64,000 nucleotides of DNA. It comes from Bordetella parapertussis (GTDB taxonomy: Bacteria; Pseudomonadota; Gammaproteobacteria; Burkholderiales; SG8-39). Below are positions 57,191-64,000 of the stretch, in pieces; the first letter of the stretch is position 1; the number at the start of each line of letters is the position of its first letter. The notes beneath the pieces were generated by a model. The model was not told the DNA's origin, did not search any database, and was given only the letters and a program-made list of their open reading frames with translations. The stretch covers positions 52,513 to 116,512 of the forward strand of contig CAMAXP010000007.1 of NCBI GenBank assembly GCA_945862265.1. The letters run 5' to 3'. The position numbers and the translations under genes are program-made.

Positions 57191-57736
57191 GTGGCCGATC
57201 CAGTTGCCGCTTGGCACGCCGAGCACGAGTACTTCAACCGGCTGCTGGGCCTGCTGCACAAGCAGCTCGATGTCTTCCACGGCGGTGAACGGCCGAATTA
57301 CGAGTTGATGCTGGACGTCGTCGGATACCTGCGCGACTACTCCGACGTGTCCCACCACCCCCGCGAGGATGTCGCCTTCGCGCACCTCCAGAAGCACTGC
57401 CCGGACCTGCAACTGGTCCTGGCCCGGCTGCACCAGGAACACCGTGTCATCGCGCATGCCGGCGAAACGCTGCGAGACCTGCTGCAAGGCATAGTCGATG
57501 GCGCCGTCGTATCCCGCGCTGAAGTCGAGGTGGCGGCCGCCACCTACCTCGTCTACTACGGCAACCACATCGCCAAGGAAGAGGAGGACGTCCTCGGCCG
57601 CGCCGCCCAGTCGCTCACCAAGGCTGAATGGGAAGAAGTGAGGAACGCCGTCCCGCATGCCAAGGACCCGCTCGCAGGCGGCGGGTCGCAGGAGCACTAC
57701 AAGGAACTGCGCCGCCAGATCGCGCTGGAAACCTAG
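57191..57736 (+). CDS. Hemerythrin domain-containing protein
   Basis: Four-helix protein of 181 residues from a GTG start at 57191, 10 bp after the barrel gene. Candidate di-iron ligands are in WHAEHEYF, SHHPREDVAF, LHQEHRVIAHAG and YGNHIAKEEEDVL, which match the HHE-type hemerythrin pattern (His, His/Glu and H-x3-E-E). There is no signal peptide. Such proteins bind O2, iron or NO; being last in the extracellular electron transfer cluster suggests an iron or oxygen sensing or storage role. The role is inferred. Confidence 0.88.
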   Translation: MADPVAAWHAEHEYFNRLLGLLHKQLDVFHGGERPNYELMLDVVGYLRDYSDVSHHPREDVAFAHLQKHCPDLQLVLARLHQEHRVIAHAGETLRDLLQGIVDGAVVSRAEVEVAAATYLVYYGNHIAKEEEDVLGRAAQSLTKAEWEEVRNAVPHAKDPLAGGGSQEHYKELRRQIALET

Positions 57737-57751
57737 CGTCCCTGCGTCCGC

Positions 57752-58294
57752 CTACTTCGGCGCCGGCGTCCCGATCGTCCAAAGGTAGAGGTTGCGTTCG
57801 CCGAACGCGCCCTGGACCTTGAGGGTCGTGTCGGGCTTCCAGTCCCCCATGTCGTGCACATAGGAGATCACCCGGGTCCCCGGGCGCAACTCCTGCCACA
57901 GTCGGGGGCGCAGTTTCAGGTTCAAGTCCGGCCAGAGGAACAGCACCACCACGCTTGCGTCCGCGACGGCGGTGGTGAAGAGGTCTCCTTCCTGGAAGCG
58001 GATCCGATCCTGCACTCCCGCGGCTTTGGCGTTGGCGCGGCTCTCGCGGATCCGGACCGGGTCTATGTCTACGCACACGCCGCGGGCGCCCGTCTTCACC
58101 GCTGCGATCACCACACGACCGTCGCCACAGCCGAGGTCGTAGACGACGTCGTCGCGACCGATCCGGGCGAGCCCGATCATCTGCGCCACCACGTTGGGGG
58201 GCGTAGGCTCGTAATGGATGTCGGGCGCCCTTGCGGGCTGGGCCTGGGCCACAGTCCAGGCGAACAGGACCACTGCAATGAACACGTTTCGCAT
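57752..58294 (-). CDS. Class I SAM-methyltransferase-fold protein with predicted signal peptide
   Basis: Protein of 180 residues from the ATG at the complement of 58292-58294. Motif I is DVVYDLGCGDGRVVIAAVKTGARGVCVDIDP, typical of SAM binding, followed by RFQEGDLFTT and LWPDLNLKLRPRLWQELRPGTRVIS. The N-terminus (MRNVFIAVVLFAWTVAQAQPA) looks like a Sec signal peptide, so the enzyme would be exported although SAM is cytoplasmic. Frames open upstream exist but do not improve the fit. It may be non-catalytic or act with a bound cofactor. It converges with the hemerythrin gene 15 bp away. Confidence 0.78.
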   Translation of the reverse strand: MRNVFIAVVLFAWTVAQAQPARAPDIHYEPTPPNVVAQMIGLARIGRDDVVYDLGCGDGRVVIAAVKTGARGVCVDIDPVRIRESRANAKAAGVQDRIRFQEGDLFTTAVADASVVVLFLWPDLNLKLRPRLWQELRPGTRVISYVHDMGDWKPDTTLKVQGAFGERNLYLWTIGTPAPK

Positions 58295-58358
58295 GCCGGA
58301 TTGTATGCCGAAGGCCGGCCGACCGACCGTGTAGTATCGGGCCAGGAGGAAGACAACA

Positions 58359-59330
58359 ATGAATGCAACCAGAATCGCGGTCGCCTTGTGCGCCGCCGCC
58401 CTGCCGCACGCCGGTGGTGCCGCGGCACAATCGTGGCCCAGCAAACCGATCCGCCTGATGGTGCCCTTTCCGCCCGGCGGATCGACGGATATCGTCTCGC
58501 GCATCGTCGCGCAGAAATTATCCGAGCGACTCGGGCAGGCCATCGTGATCGAAAACCGCGGCGGCGGCGGCGGCACCATAGGCACGGCTGCGGTCGCGCG
58601 CCAGGCGCCGGACGGCTACAACCTCACGGTCGCCTCGACCAGCACGCACGTGGTGGCCCCCGGCGTCTACGCGAAACTGGAGTACGACCCGGTCAAGGAC
58701 TTCGCGCCAATTGGCCTGATGGCCGTGTCGCCCTACCTTCTGGTGGTCAACCCCGCGCTGCCCGCAAAGTCGCTCAAGGAACTCGTCGAACTTGCAAAGT
58801 CCAAGCCCGGCAAGCTCAACTACGCCTCGGCCGGAATCGGCTCGACCACGCACCTCGCGATGGAGATGCTGAAGTCCGTGTCGAGCACCTACATGCTCCA
58901 CATCCCGTACAGCGGCAACGGGCCAGCCGGCACGGCGGTGGTCAGCGGCCAGGTGGAAATCCTGTTCGGCAGCCTGCCGGCCCTCCTTTCGCAAGCCAAG
59001 TCCGGGCGTGTCCGGCCGCTGGCTGTAGGAACACCCAAGCGCTCCCCCTCGCTGCCGGACGTCCCCACCGTGGCCGAGTCAGGCTATGCCGGGTTCGATG
59101 CGTCGCTCTGGCTCGCGCTGATGGCTCCGACAGGAACGCCGCCGGCCATCATCGACCGGGTCAACAAGGAAATCGGCGCGCTGATCGCGACCCCGGAAAT
59201 GAAGGCGGCTCTCGACAAGGCCGGCGCCGAACCCCTCACCGGTACGCCTGCGGACCTCGCGGCAATGATCCGTGACGGCGTGCCGAAATACGCCAAGATC
59301 ATCAAGACTGCGGGCATCACCCCGGAATAA
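58359..59330 (+). CDS. Bug-family tripartite tricarboxylate transporter substrate-binding protein
   Basis: Periplasmic receptor of 323 residues with a strong aggagga ribosome site. The signal peptide ends at GGAAAQS (about residue 25); hallmarks are WPSKPIRLMVPFPPGGSTD, IVIENRGGGGGTIGTAAVARQAPDGYN and IPYSGNGPAGTAVVSGQ. It is divergent from the methyltransferase gene (64-bp gap) and converges on the RND pump gene, with a 23-bp duplication in the gap. No transporter membrane genes are near. Confidence 0.92.
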   Translation: MNATRIAVALCAAALPHAGGAAAQSWPSKPIRLMVPFPPGGSTDIVSRIVAQKLSERLGQAIVIENRGGGGGTIGTAAVARQAPDGYNLTVASTSTHVVAPGVYAKLEYDPVKDFAPIGLMAVSPYLLVVNPALPAKSLKELVELAKSKPGKLNYASAGIGSTTHLAMEMLKSVSSTYMLHIPYSGNGPAGTAVVSGQVEILFGSLPALLSQAKSGRVRPLAVGTPKRSPSLPDVPTVAESGYAGFDASLWLALMAPTGTPPAIIDRVNKEIGALIATPEMKAALDKAGAEPLTGTPADLAAMIRDGVPKYAKIIKTAGITPE

Positions 59331-59395
59331 GCGTCAGCCCCTCTTCTCGTCTCCGGGGAGGTCTGAGGAGGGGCGTCAGCCCCTCTTCTCGTCTC
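59331..59395. repeat. Direct repeat of 23 bp containing the 3' end of the RND gene
   Basis: GCGTCAGCCCCTCTTCTCGT and three more bases occur at 59331-59353 and again at 59373-59395, offset by 42 bp. The right copy contains the stop codon of the RND pump (complement TGA at 59376). It looks like a tandem duplication of the gene end. Confidence 0.75.
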
Positions 59396-62300
59396 GTTTT
59401 ACCCGGAACCAAGTCGCATACAGCGCGGGCACGAACAGCAACGTGAGCACCGTCGCCACGATCAGCCCGCCCATGATCGAGTAGGCCATCGGCCCCCACA
59501 GCACGCTGCGCGTGAGGGGGATCATGGCGAGAACCGCGGCCGCGGCCGTAAGCACGATCGGGCGGAAGCGGCGGACCGCAGACTCGCGGATGGCGGTCCA
59601 CACCGGATGCCCCGCGGCGATGTCCTGCTCGATCTGGTCGACCAAGATCACCGAGTTGCGCATGATCATCCCGGCGAGCGCAATCACGCCGAGCAGCGCG
59701 ACGAACCCGAATGGCTGCCGGAACACCAGCAGGGCGAACGCGATCCCGACCACGCCGAGCGGCGCAGTAAGCACCACCATGAAGGTGCGCGAGAAGCTCT
59801 TCAGCTGGATCATCAGCATCGCGAGGATCACGGCAACCACCAGGGGCATGCCGGCCGCGATCGAGTTCTGCGCCTTGGAGTTCTCCTCGAATGCACCACC
59901 GGCCTCGACCCGGTAGCCGGCCGGCAGCTTCTCCTGCACTTCGACCAGCGCCCTCTGGATCGCCACGCTCACGTCCGGTGCCTGCACGCCGTCGACGATG
60001 TCTGCGCGTACCGTAAGGGTGAGCTCGCGGCTGCGCCGCCAGATGATGGGCTCCTCCAGCACTTCACTGATGTTCGCCACCTGGGAAAGCGGGACCGTCC
60101 GGCCGTTCGCCGTCGGCACCGAAAGTTCGGCAAGCGACTCGAGCGTGCCGCGCTCGTTGGCTGGCGCGCGCAGAATCACGTCGATGATGCGGTCGTTCTC
60201 GCGGTACGTCCCGAGCGGCACGCCCGAGACCACCGCCGCGGTCGCGCGCGCCACGCCCTGCGAGTTGGCTCCGAGTGCGCGCGCCTTTTCCTGGTCGACG
60301 TCCACGCGGAGCGCCAACACCCGATCCCCCCAGTCTAAATTCACGTCCAGCGCGCTCGGATTGGCGCGCACTTTCTCCGCCACCTGCTCCGCGAGGCCCT
60401 TGAGCACCTTGGTGTCCGGCCCGATGACGCGGAACTGAATGGGGTAGTTCACCGGCGGCCCGAGCGGGACGCGATTGATGCGGCCACGGATCCCGGGGAA
60501 ATCCGCTTCGAGGATCTTTCGCACCCGCTCCACCACCCTCTCGCGGCCGGGGATGTCCTTGGTCAGCACGATCAGGTGCGCGTAGTTGGTCCGAAAAAGC
60601 TGTTGCTCAAGCGAAAGGAAGAACCGCGGGGAACCATTGCCGACATAGGTCACGAAGCTGGCCACGTCGGTGTCGGCCGCGAGCTTCGCCTCCATGCGCG
60701 AGGCTTCGCGCCCGGTCGCCGTGATCGATGCGCCCTCGGGCAGCCAGAGTTCGATCATCAGCTCAACGCGGTTTGACGAGGGAAAGAACTGCTTTTCGGT
60801 GAGGCCCATGCCGCCGATGCCGAGCACGAACGTCAGCGCGGTGGCGACCAGCACGGTCTTGCGATGCCCGATGCACCAGTCGATCAACGCACGCAGGCGC
60901 TCATAGAACGGCGTGGAGAACACATCGTGGTGTACTTCACCGGAGACTTTGTGTTCCTTCAGCAGCCAGGCCCCGAGGAAAGGCGTGACCGTGACCGCGG
61001 CAAACCAGGAAATGACCAACGCGATGGTGGTCACCTGGAATATTGCGAACGTGTATTCACCAGTCGTCGACTTGGCCGTCGCGATCGGCAGGAACCCGGC
61101 AGCGGTAATGATCGTGCCGGACAGCATGGGAAACGCAGTGGAGGTATAGGCGAAAGTCGCGGCCTTCACCTTGTCGTACCCCTCCTCGAGCTTCCTCGCC
61201 ATCATTTCCACGGCGATCATCGCGTCGTCCACCAGGAGCCCCAGTGCAATGATCAGCGCGCCGGTTGAAATGCGATGCAGGTCGATGCCGAAGAATCGCA
61301 TCGCGAGGAACGTTGCCGCCAGTACGAGCGGGATGGTCAGCGCGACCACGAGCCCGGTGCGCGCGCCCAGCGACAGGAAAGACACCACCAGCACGATCGC
61401 CACCGCTTCGAGCAGGGAGCGCATGAACTCGCCGACCGAATTCTTCACCACGGCGGGCTGGTCCGAGACCTGCTCGAATTCGATGCCCAGGGGCAATCCG
61501 GCCTTGAGACGCGCCATCGTGAGCTTGAGATCAGTCCCCAGCTGCAAGACATCGCCGGTTGCGATCATCGACACCGCAAGGCCGATCGCGGGCTTGCCGC
61601 GGGAGCGCATGTAGGTGACGGGCGGGTCCACGTAACCGCGGGTGACGGTGGCGATATCCCCCAGCCGGAAAGTCTGCCCGCCGTTTTGTCCCACCACGCG
61701 CAGCAGCAACTCCGAGACCGCCTTGACCGAATCGAGCTGCCCGCTGACGCGCAGAGCCACCGAGTTCTCCTTGGTCTCGACGCTGCCGGGGCTGACGACC
61801 GCGTTCTGAACCTGCAGCGCCTGGCCGATGGCGCCCGGGTCGATCGCGAGGCTGGCCAGCTTCTTGGTCGAAAGTTCGACAAAGATCTTGTCCTCCTGCA
61901 CGCCGACGAGCTCGATCTTGGCCACGTTCGGCAGGCGCAGCAGCTCCTGGCGCACCCGCTCGACGTGGTCGCGCAACTCCGAGTGCGAGAACCCGTCGGC
62001 CGTGAACGCATAGATGGACCCGAACACGTCACCGAATTCATCGTTGAAGAACGGGCCCAGCGCCTCGGCGGGGAGGGTCTGGCGGATGTCGCCGACCTTT
62101 TTCCTGACCTGGTACCAGATGTCGGGCACGTCCTTCGGCGCGGCCGTGTCGAGCAACTCGAGCACGATCAGCGACTCGCCGGGCTTGGAGTAGCTGCGCG
62201 TCCACTTGAAGTAAGGCGTCTCCTGCAGCTTCTTCTCGATCCGGTCGGTGACCTGCTTGTCTACCTGCTCGGTGGTGGCGCCGGGCCACAGCGTGCGGAT

Positions 62301-62453
62301 CACCATGCCGCGAAAGGCAAAGTCCGGGTCCTCGCGCTGGCCGAGCTGGAAAAATGCAACGATCCCGCCGATCGCGATCACGATGATGAAAAAGAGCGTC
62401 AGTTCACGATACTTGAGCGCCGCGCCTGACAAGTTGAAGCGATCGTCCGACAT
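59376..62453 (-). CDS. RND-family efflux transporter permease (AcrB/HAE-like)
   Basis: Inner-membrane proton-driven pump of 1025 residues. The TM4 motif GLLVDDAMIAVEMM, with the paired Asp residues, marks the hydrophobe/amphiphile (HAE) branch and not the metal branch. The C-terminal half repeats the fold. It is translated from an ATG 6 bp after the adaptor stop, so the two are one operon. No TolC-type channel gene is adjacent and a chromosomal one must be used. Substrates cannot be predicted beyond organic compounds or drugs. Confidence 0.92.
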   Translation of the reverse strand: MSDDRFNLSGAALKYRELTLFFIIVIAIGGIVAFFQLGQREDPDFAFRGMVIRTLWPGATTEQVDKQVTDRIEKKLQETPYFKWTRSYSKPGESLIVLELLDTAAPKDVPDIWYQVRKKVGDIRQTLPAEALGPFFNDEFGDVFGSIYAFTADGFSHSELRDHVERVRQELLRLPNVAKIELVGVQEDKIFVELSTKKLASLAIDPGAIGQALQVQNAVVSPGSVETKENSVALRVSGQLDSVKAVSELLLRVVGQNGGQTFRLGDIATVTRGYVDPPVTYMRSRGKPAIGLAVSMIATGDVLQLGTDLKLTMARLKAGLPLGIEFEQVSDQPAVVKNSVGEFMRSLLEAVAIVLVVSFLSLGARTGLVVALTIPLVLAATFLAMRFFGIDLHRISTGALIIALGLLVDDAMIAVEMMARKLEEGYDKVKAATFAYTSTAFPMLSGTIITAAGFLPIATAKSTTGEYTFAIFQVTTIALVISWFAAVTVTPFLGAWLLKEHKVSGEVHHDVFSTPFYERLRALIDWCIGHRKTVLVATALTFVLGIGGMGLTEKQFFPSSNRVELMIELWLPEGASITATGREASRMEAKLAADTDVASFVTYVGNGSPRFFLSLEQQLFRTNYAHLIVLTKDIPGRERVVERVRKILEADFPGIRGRINRVPLGPPVNYPIQFRVIGPDTKVLKGLAEQVAEKVRANPSALDVNLDWGDRVLALRVDVDQEKARALGANSQGVARATAAVVSGVPLGTYRENDRIIDVILRAPANERGTLESLAELSVPTANGRTVPLSQVANISEVLEEPIIWRRSRELTLTVRADIVDGVQAPDVSVAIQRALVEVQEKLPAGYRVEAGGAFEENSKAQNSIAAGMPLVVAVILAMLMIQLKSFSRTFMVVLTAPLGVVGIAFALLVFRQPFGFVALLGVIALAGMIMRNSVILVDQIEQDIAAGHPVWTAIRESAVRRFRPIVLTAAAAVLAMIPLTRSVLWGPMAYSIMGGLIVATVLTLLFVPALYATWFRVKRDEKRG

Positions 62454-62459
62454 GGCGCG

Positions 62460-63569
62460 CTACTTCGAGTCTGCTACACGCACGCGCTGCCCTGCGCGCA
62501 GCAGCTGAGCACCGGCAACGACGACGAGGTCGCCCGGGGACAGCCCGGAATCCACCAGCACATGGTCGCCCGCAAGACCCCGCGTCTTGACGGGCTGCAG
62601 TCGCACGGCGCCGATTCCGTCCTTGGTGGCCTCGACCAGCCACACCCCCATGGCCTCGCCTTTGCCATACAGCGCGGACACAGGTAGTTCGATGCGCTTT
62701 TCGGCGGTCGAGACTTCGGCGGCGACGCGCGCGCTCATGCCGAGCTCAACGTCGCGGCCCGGCTCGATCACGCTGACCTTGGCCAGGTAGGTCCGAGTGA
62801 CCGGATCCGCAGCGGGGGAAAGTTCCCTCAGCTTGCCCTTCCAGGAACGCCCCGGGAAGGCATTCAGCGTCACGCTGAAGGCGCCCGCCCGTTCGAAGGC
62901 ATCGCGCTGGTTCTCGGGGACGGCAACGACGACCTCGGTCTCTCCCGAGCGCGCCAGCCGAACGATGGTCTGGCCCACCGCCACGACCTGACCGGCTTCA
63001 GACTCGACCGCCGTGATCACGCCGGCATGGTCGGCCGCCAGTACTGCATAGCCGGCCTGGTTGGCGGCCTGCCGGTACTGTGCCCGCACCGCATCGAGAC
63101 GCGCATCGGTCGAGTCATAGGTGCTGATACGGCGATCGAGTTCCGCCTGGCTGATGAAGTTCTTTTCGCGCAACTCGCGGTAGCGTCGCAGGTCGCCCTC
63201 GGCAAACTTGCGCTCCGCCTCGAGTTGCACGATCTGGGTCTTCGCGCTGGCCGCAGCGAGTTCGAGGTCGCGCGGGTCGATCCGCGCGACCACCTGCCCG
63301 GTGCGCACGACGGTGCCGACCTCGACCAGCCGTTCGGTCATCTTGCCACCGACGCGGAATCCGAGGCGCGTTTCGTAGCGCGGCCGCACCTCGCCCGCGA
63401 ACTCGATCGCGCGCGCCGCCGCCAAGGCGTCGACCTTCATCACGCGTACGGGACGGACATCGGCCGACCGCTCCGAAGCCTGCGCCTCGGTTTTGGCATC
63501 CGTGTCCTTGCCGCATCCCGCCACCACTGCGGCTGTCGCCAGCAGGGCCGCCAGGGCCGTTGTCTTCAT
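62460..63569 (-). CDS. RND efflux periplasmic adaptor lipoprotein (AcrA-like)
   Basis: Membrane fusion protein of 369 residues from the ATG at the complement of 63567-63569. A lipobox VAGC gives Cys22 as lipidation site (LLATAAVVAGCGKDTD). It continues with barrel-sandwich and hairpin segments (EVRPRYETRLGFRVGGKM, YRELREKNFISQAELDRR, ADHAGVITAVESEAGQVVAVGQTIVRLA) and a C-terminal domain. The upstream ggaggtggcac region is a good ribosome site. Its start overlaps the stop of a small upstream frame by 4 bp (63566-63569). Confidence 0.92.
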   Translation of the reverse strand: MKTTALAALLATAAVVAGCGKDTDAKTEAQASERSADVRPVRVMKVDALAAARAIEFAGEVRPRYETRLGFRVGGKMTERLVEVGTVVRTGQVVARIDPRDLELAAASAKTQIVQLEAERKFAEGDLRRYRELREKNFISQAELDRRISTYDSTDARLDAVRAQYRQAANQAGYAVLAADHAGVITAVESEAGQVVAVGQTIVRLARSGETEVVVAVPENQRDAFERAGAFSVTLNAFPGRSWKGKLRELSPAADPVTRTYLAKVSVIEPGRDVELGMSARVAAEVSTAEKRIELPVSALYGKGEAMGVWLVEATKDGIGAVRLQPVKTRGLAGDHVLVDSGLSPGDLVVVAGAQLLRAGQRVRVADSK

Positions 63570-63811
63570 GTGCCACCTCCTCCGTGGCGCAGTATTGCGC
63601 CTTCCCACAGATTTACCAATACCGCGCCCAGCTGTTTTTCCAAATCGACATTGAACATGCGCATGTCCGGGCGTTCCATCGCCGCTGCGAGGCAGGCGGG
63701 CGGGTCGGAAATCTGCCACAGGCCGATCATCAGCGCATAGCTCGCCATCAGCAGGCCCACGCACTGCTTGTAGGCCAGGGCCGCCTCGGTGCCGATGTTC
63801 GTTTCGAGCAT
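63566..63811 (-). CDS. TetR-family regulator C-terminal fragment (truncated)
   Basis: Protein of 81 residues with no helix-turn-helix. Its sequence (MASYALMIGLWQISDPPACLAAAMERPDMRMFNVDLEKQLGAVLVNLWEG) is like the C-terminal ligand-binding helices of TetR/AcrR repressors. An in-frame stop lies not far upstream of its ATG, so it does not extend to a full TetR. It is the first gene of the RND operon by a 4-bp overlap with the adaptor start. A TetR-style palindrome lies just upstream. It is probably the 3' part of a former local repressor, with its DNA-binding half deleted. Confidence 0.6.
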   Translation of the reverse strand: MLETNIGTEAALAYKQCVGLLMASYALMIGLWQISDPPACLAAAMERPDMRMFNVDLEKQLGAVLVNLWEGAILRHGGGGT

Positions 63812-63821
63812 GCCACGGCAG

Positions 63822-63845
63822 TTGACCGCCAGTCAGTAGTCAACC
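63822..63845. promoter_or_regulatory. Imperfect palindrome GTTGAC-N12-GTCAAC, TetR-type operator candidate
   Basis: Perfect 6-bp arms at 63822-63827 and 63840-63845, with the inner bases differing mainly by transitions, lie 10 bp upstream of the TetR-like fragment start. This spacing is usual for TetR/AcrR operators. If the repressor is truncated, the site would be without its local binding protein. Confidence 0.5.
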
Positions 63846-63935
63846 CGGCTTCCGCTAGTGTAGTGCTTCGTAATTAATAGAACCAAATGCGTTTCGTCGA
63901 GTCCAACGATTATCAGAAGCGTTTTGGAGACGACG

Positions 63936-64000
63936 ATGCGAGTGGCAAGTACGATCGAACTGGACGACGCGCAACGGGAGAAGCTGGTGAAGCTTGCGCA
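63936..64000 (+). CDS. IS630-family transposase N-terminus, partial at window edge
   Basis: The frame from the ATG at 63936 reads MRVASTIELDDAQREKLVKLA and continues off the window. This matches the usual N-terminal start of IS630-type (Tc1/mariner-like) transposases. A ggag ribosome site is at 63926-63929. The preceding AT-rich stretch from about 63857 (TAGTGTAGTGCTTCG) could hold the element's left end. Only 21 residues are visible, so completeness and activity cannot be judged. Confidence 0.65.
   Translation, partial: MRVASTIELDDAQREKLVKLA

Overview
The window is a high-GC, gene-dense bacterial chromosome segment that reads as betaproteobacterial, most likely Burkholderiales or close to it. 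Evidence: six intact Bug-type (tripartite tricarboxylate) solute receptors plus one internally deleted copy, the pmbA-darP(yjgA)-mogA housekeeping block, CoA-linked catabolic operons and a predicted rhodoquinone-forming methyltransferase (RquA). No rRNA, tRNA or CRISPR array was seen.

Layout. (1) 1-5432, minus: a CzcCBA-type heavy-metal RND efflux operon; the outer membrane channel runs off the left edge. (2) 5768-9447, plus: a three-subunit molybdenum hydroxylase (2Fe-2S, Mo, FAD subunits) closed by a clear intrinsic terminator. (3) 9448-12838: a small accessory patch with short repeats, a TumE-type toxin-antitoxin pair whose operator spans the toxin start codon, two small unknown proteins and a Fic protein flanked by 17-bp direct repeats. 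(4) 12839-17946: mixed genes (Bug receptor, NTF2-like protein, EamA exporter, secreted alpha/beta hydrolase, lipoprotein solute receptor, cytidylate-kinase-like protein). (5) 17933-26119, minus: an acyl-CoA catabolic operon with a thiolase-fold/DUF35 pair, two acyl-CoA ligases, an acyl-CoA dehydrogenase, two Bug receptors and a Bug relic. (6) 26350-33691, plus: divergent acyl-CoA ligase, thioesterase, a molybdopterin oxidoreductase with a fused FeS/membrane subunit (resembling phenylacetyl-CoA:acceptor oxidoreductase) and a Bug receptor. (7) 33699-46424 onward: a LysR regulator with two palindromes, a two-subunit Rieske dioxygenase, and a converging seven-gene operon (a second Mo hydroxylase, Bug receptor, FAD oxidoreductase, ACMSD-like amidohydrolase, CoxG), followed by the maturation genes coxD, coxE and a membrane CoxG. 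(8) 47079-51137: FrnE-like protein, pmbA, darP, mogA and an NHL-repeat protein. (9) 51203-57736, plus: RquA, an IS256-like transposase derivative lacking the catalytic Asp residues, and a porin-cytochrome extracellular electron transfer cluster (monoheme c, NapC/CymA-like tetraheme, decaheme MtrA/MtoA-like, MtrB/PioB-like barrel) ending in a hemerythrin protein. (10) 57752-64000: an exported SAM-methyltransferase-like protein, a Bug receptor, an AcrAB-like RND pair lacking a channel gene, a TetR-like C-terminal fragment beside a TetR-style palindrome, and the start of an IS630-family transposase.

Working together. The central theme is oxidation of aromatic or other organic acids: periplasmic receptors capture acids, ligases make CoA thioesters, and Mo enzymes, a Rieske dioxygenase and acyl-CoA dehydrogenase oxidise them. 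MogA supports cofactor supply for three Mo enzymes. RquA and the porin-cytochrome conduit suggest flexible respiration with low-potential quinone and extracellular electron exchange, for example Fe(II) oxidation or metal reduction. Substrates are inferred from family and context only.
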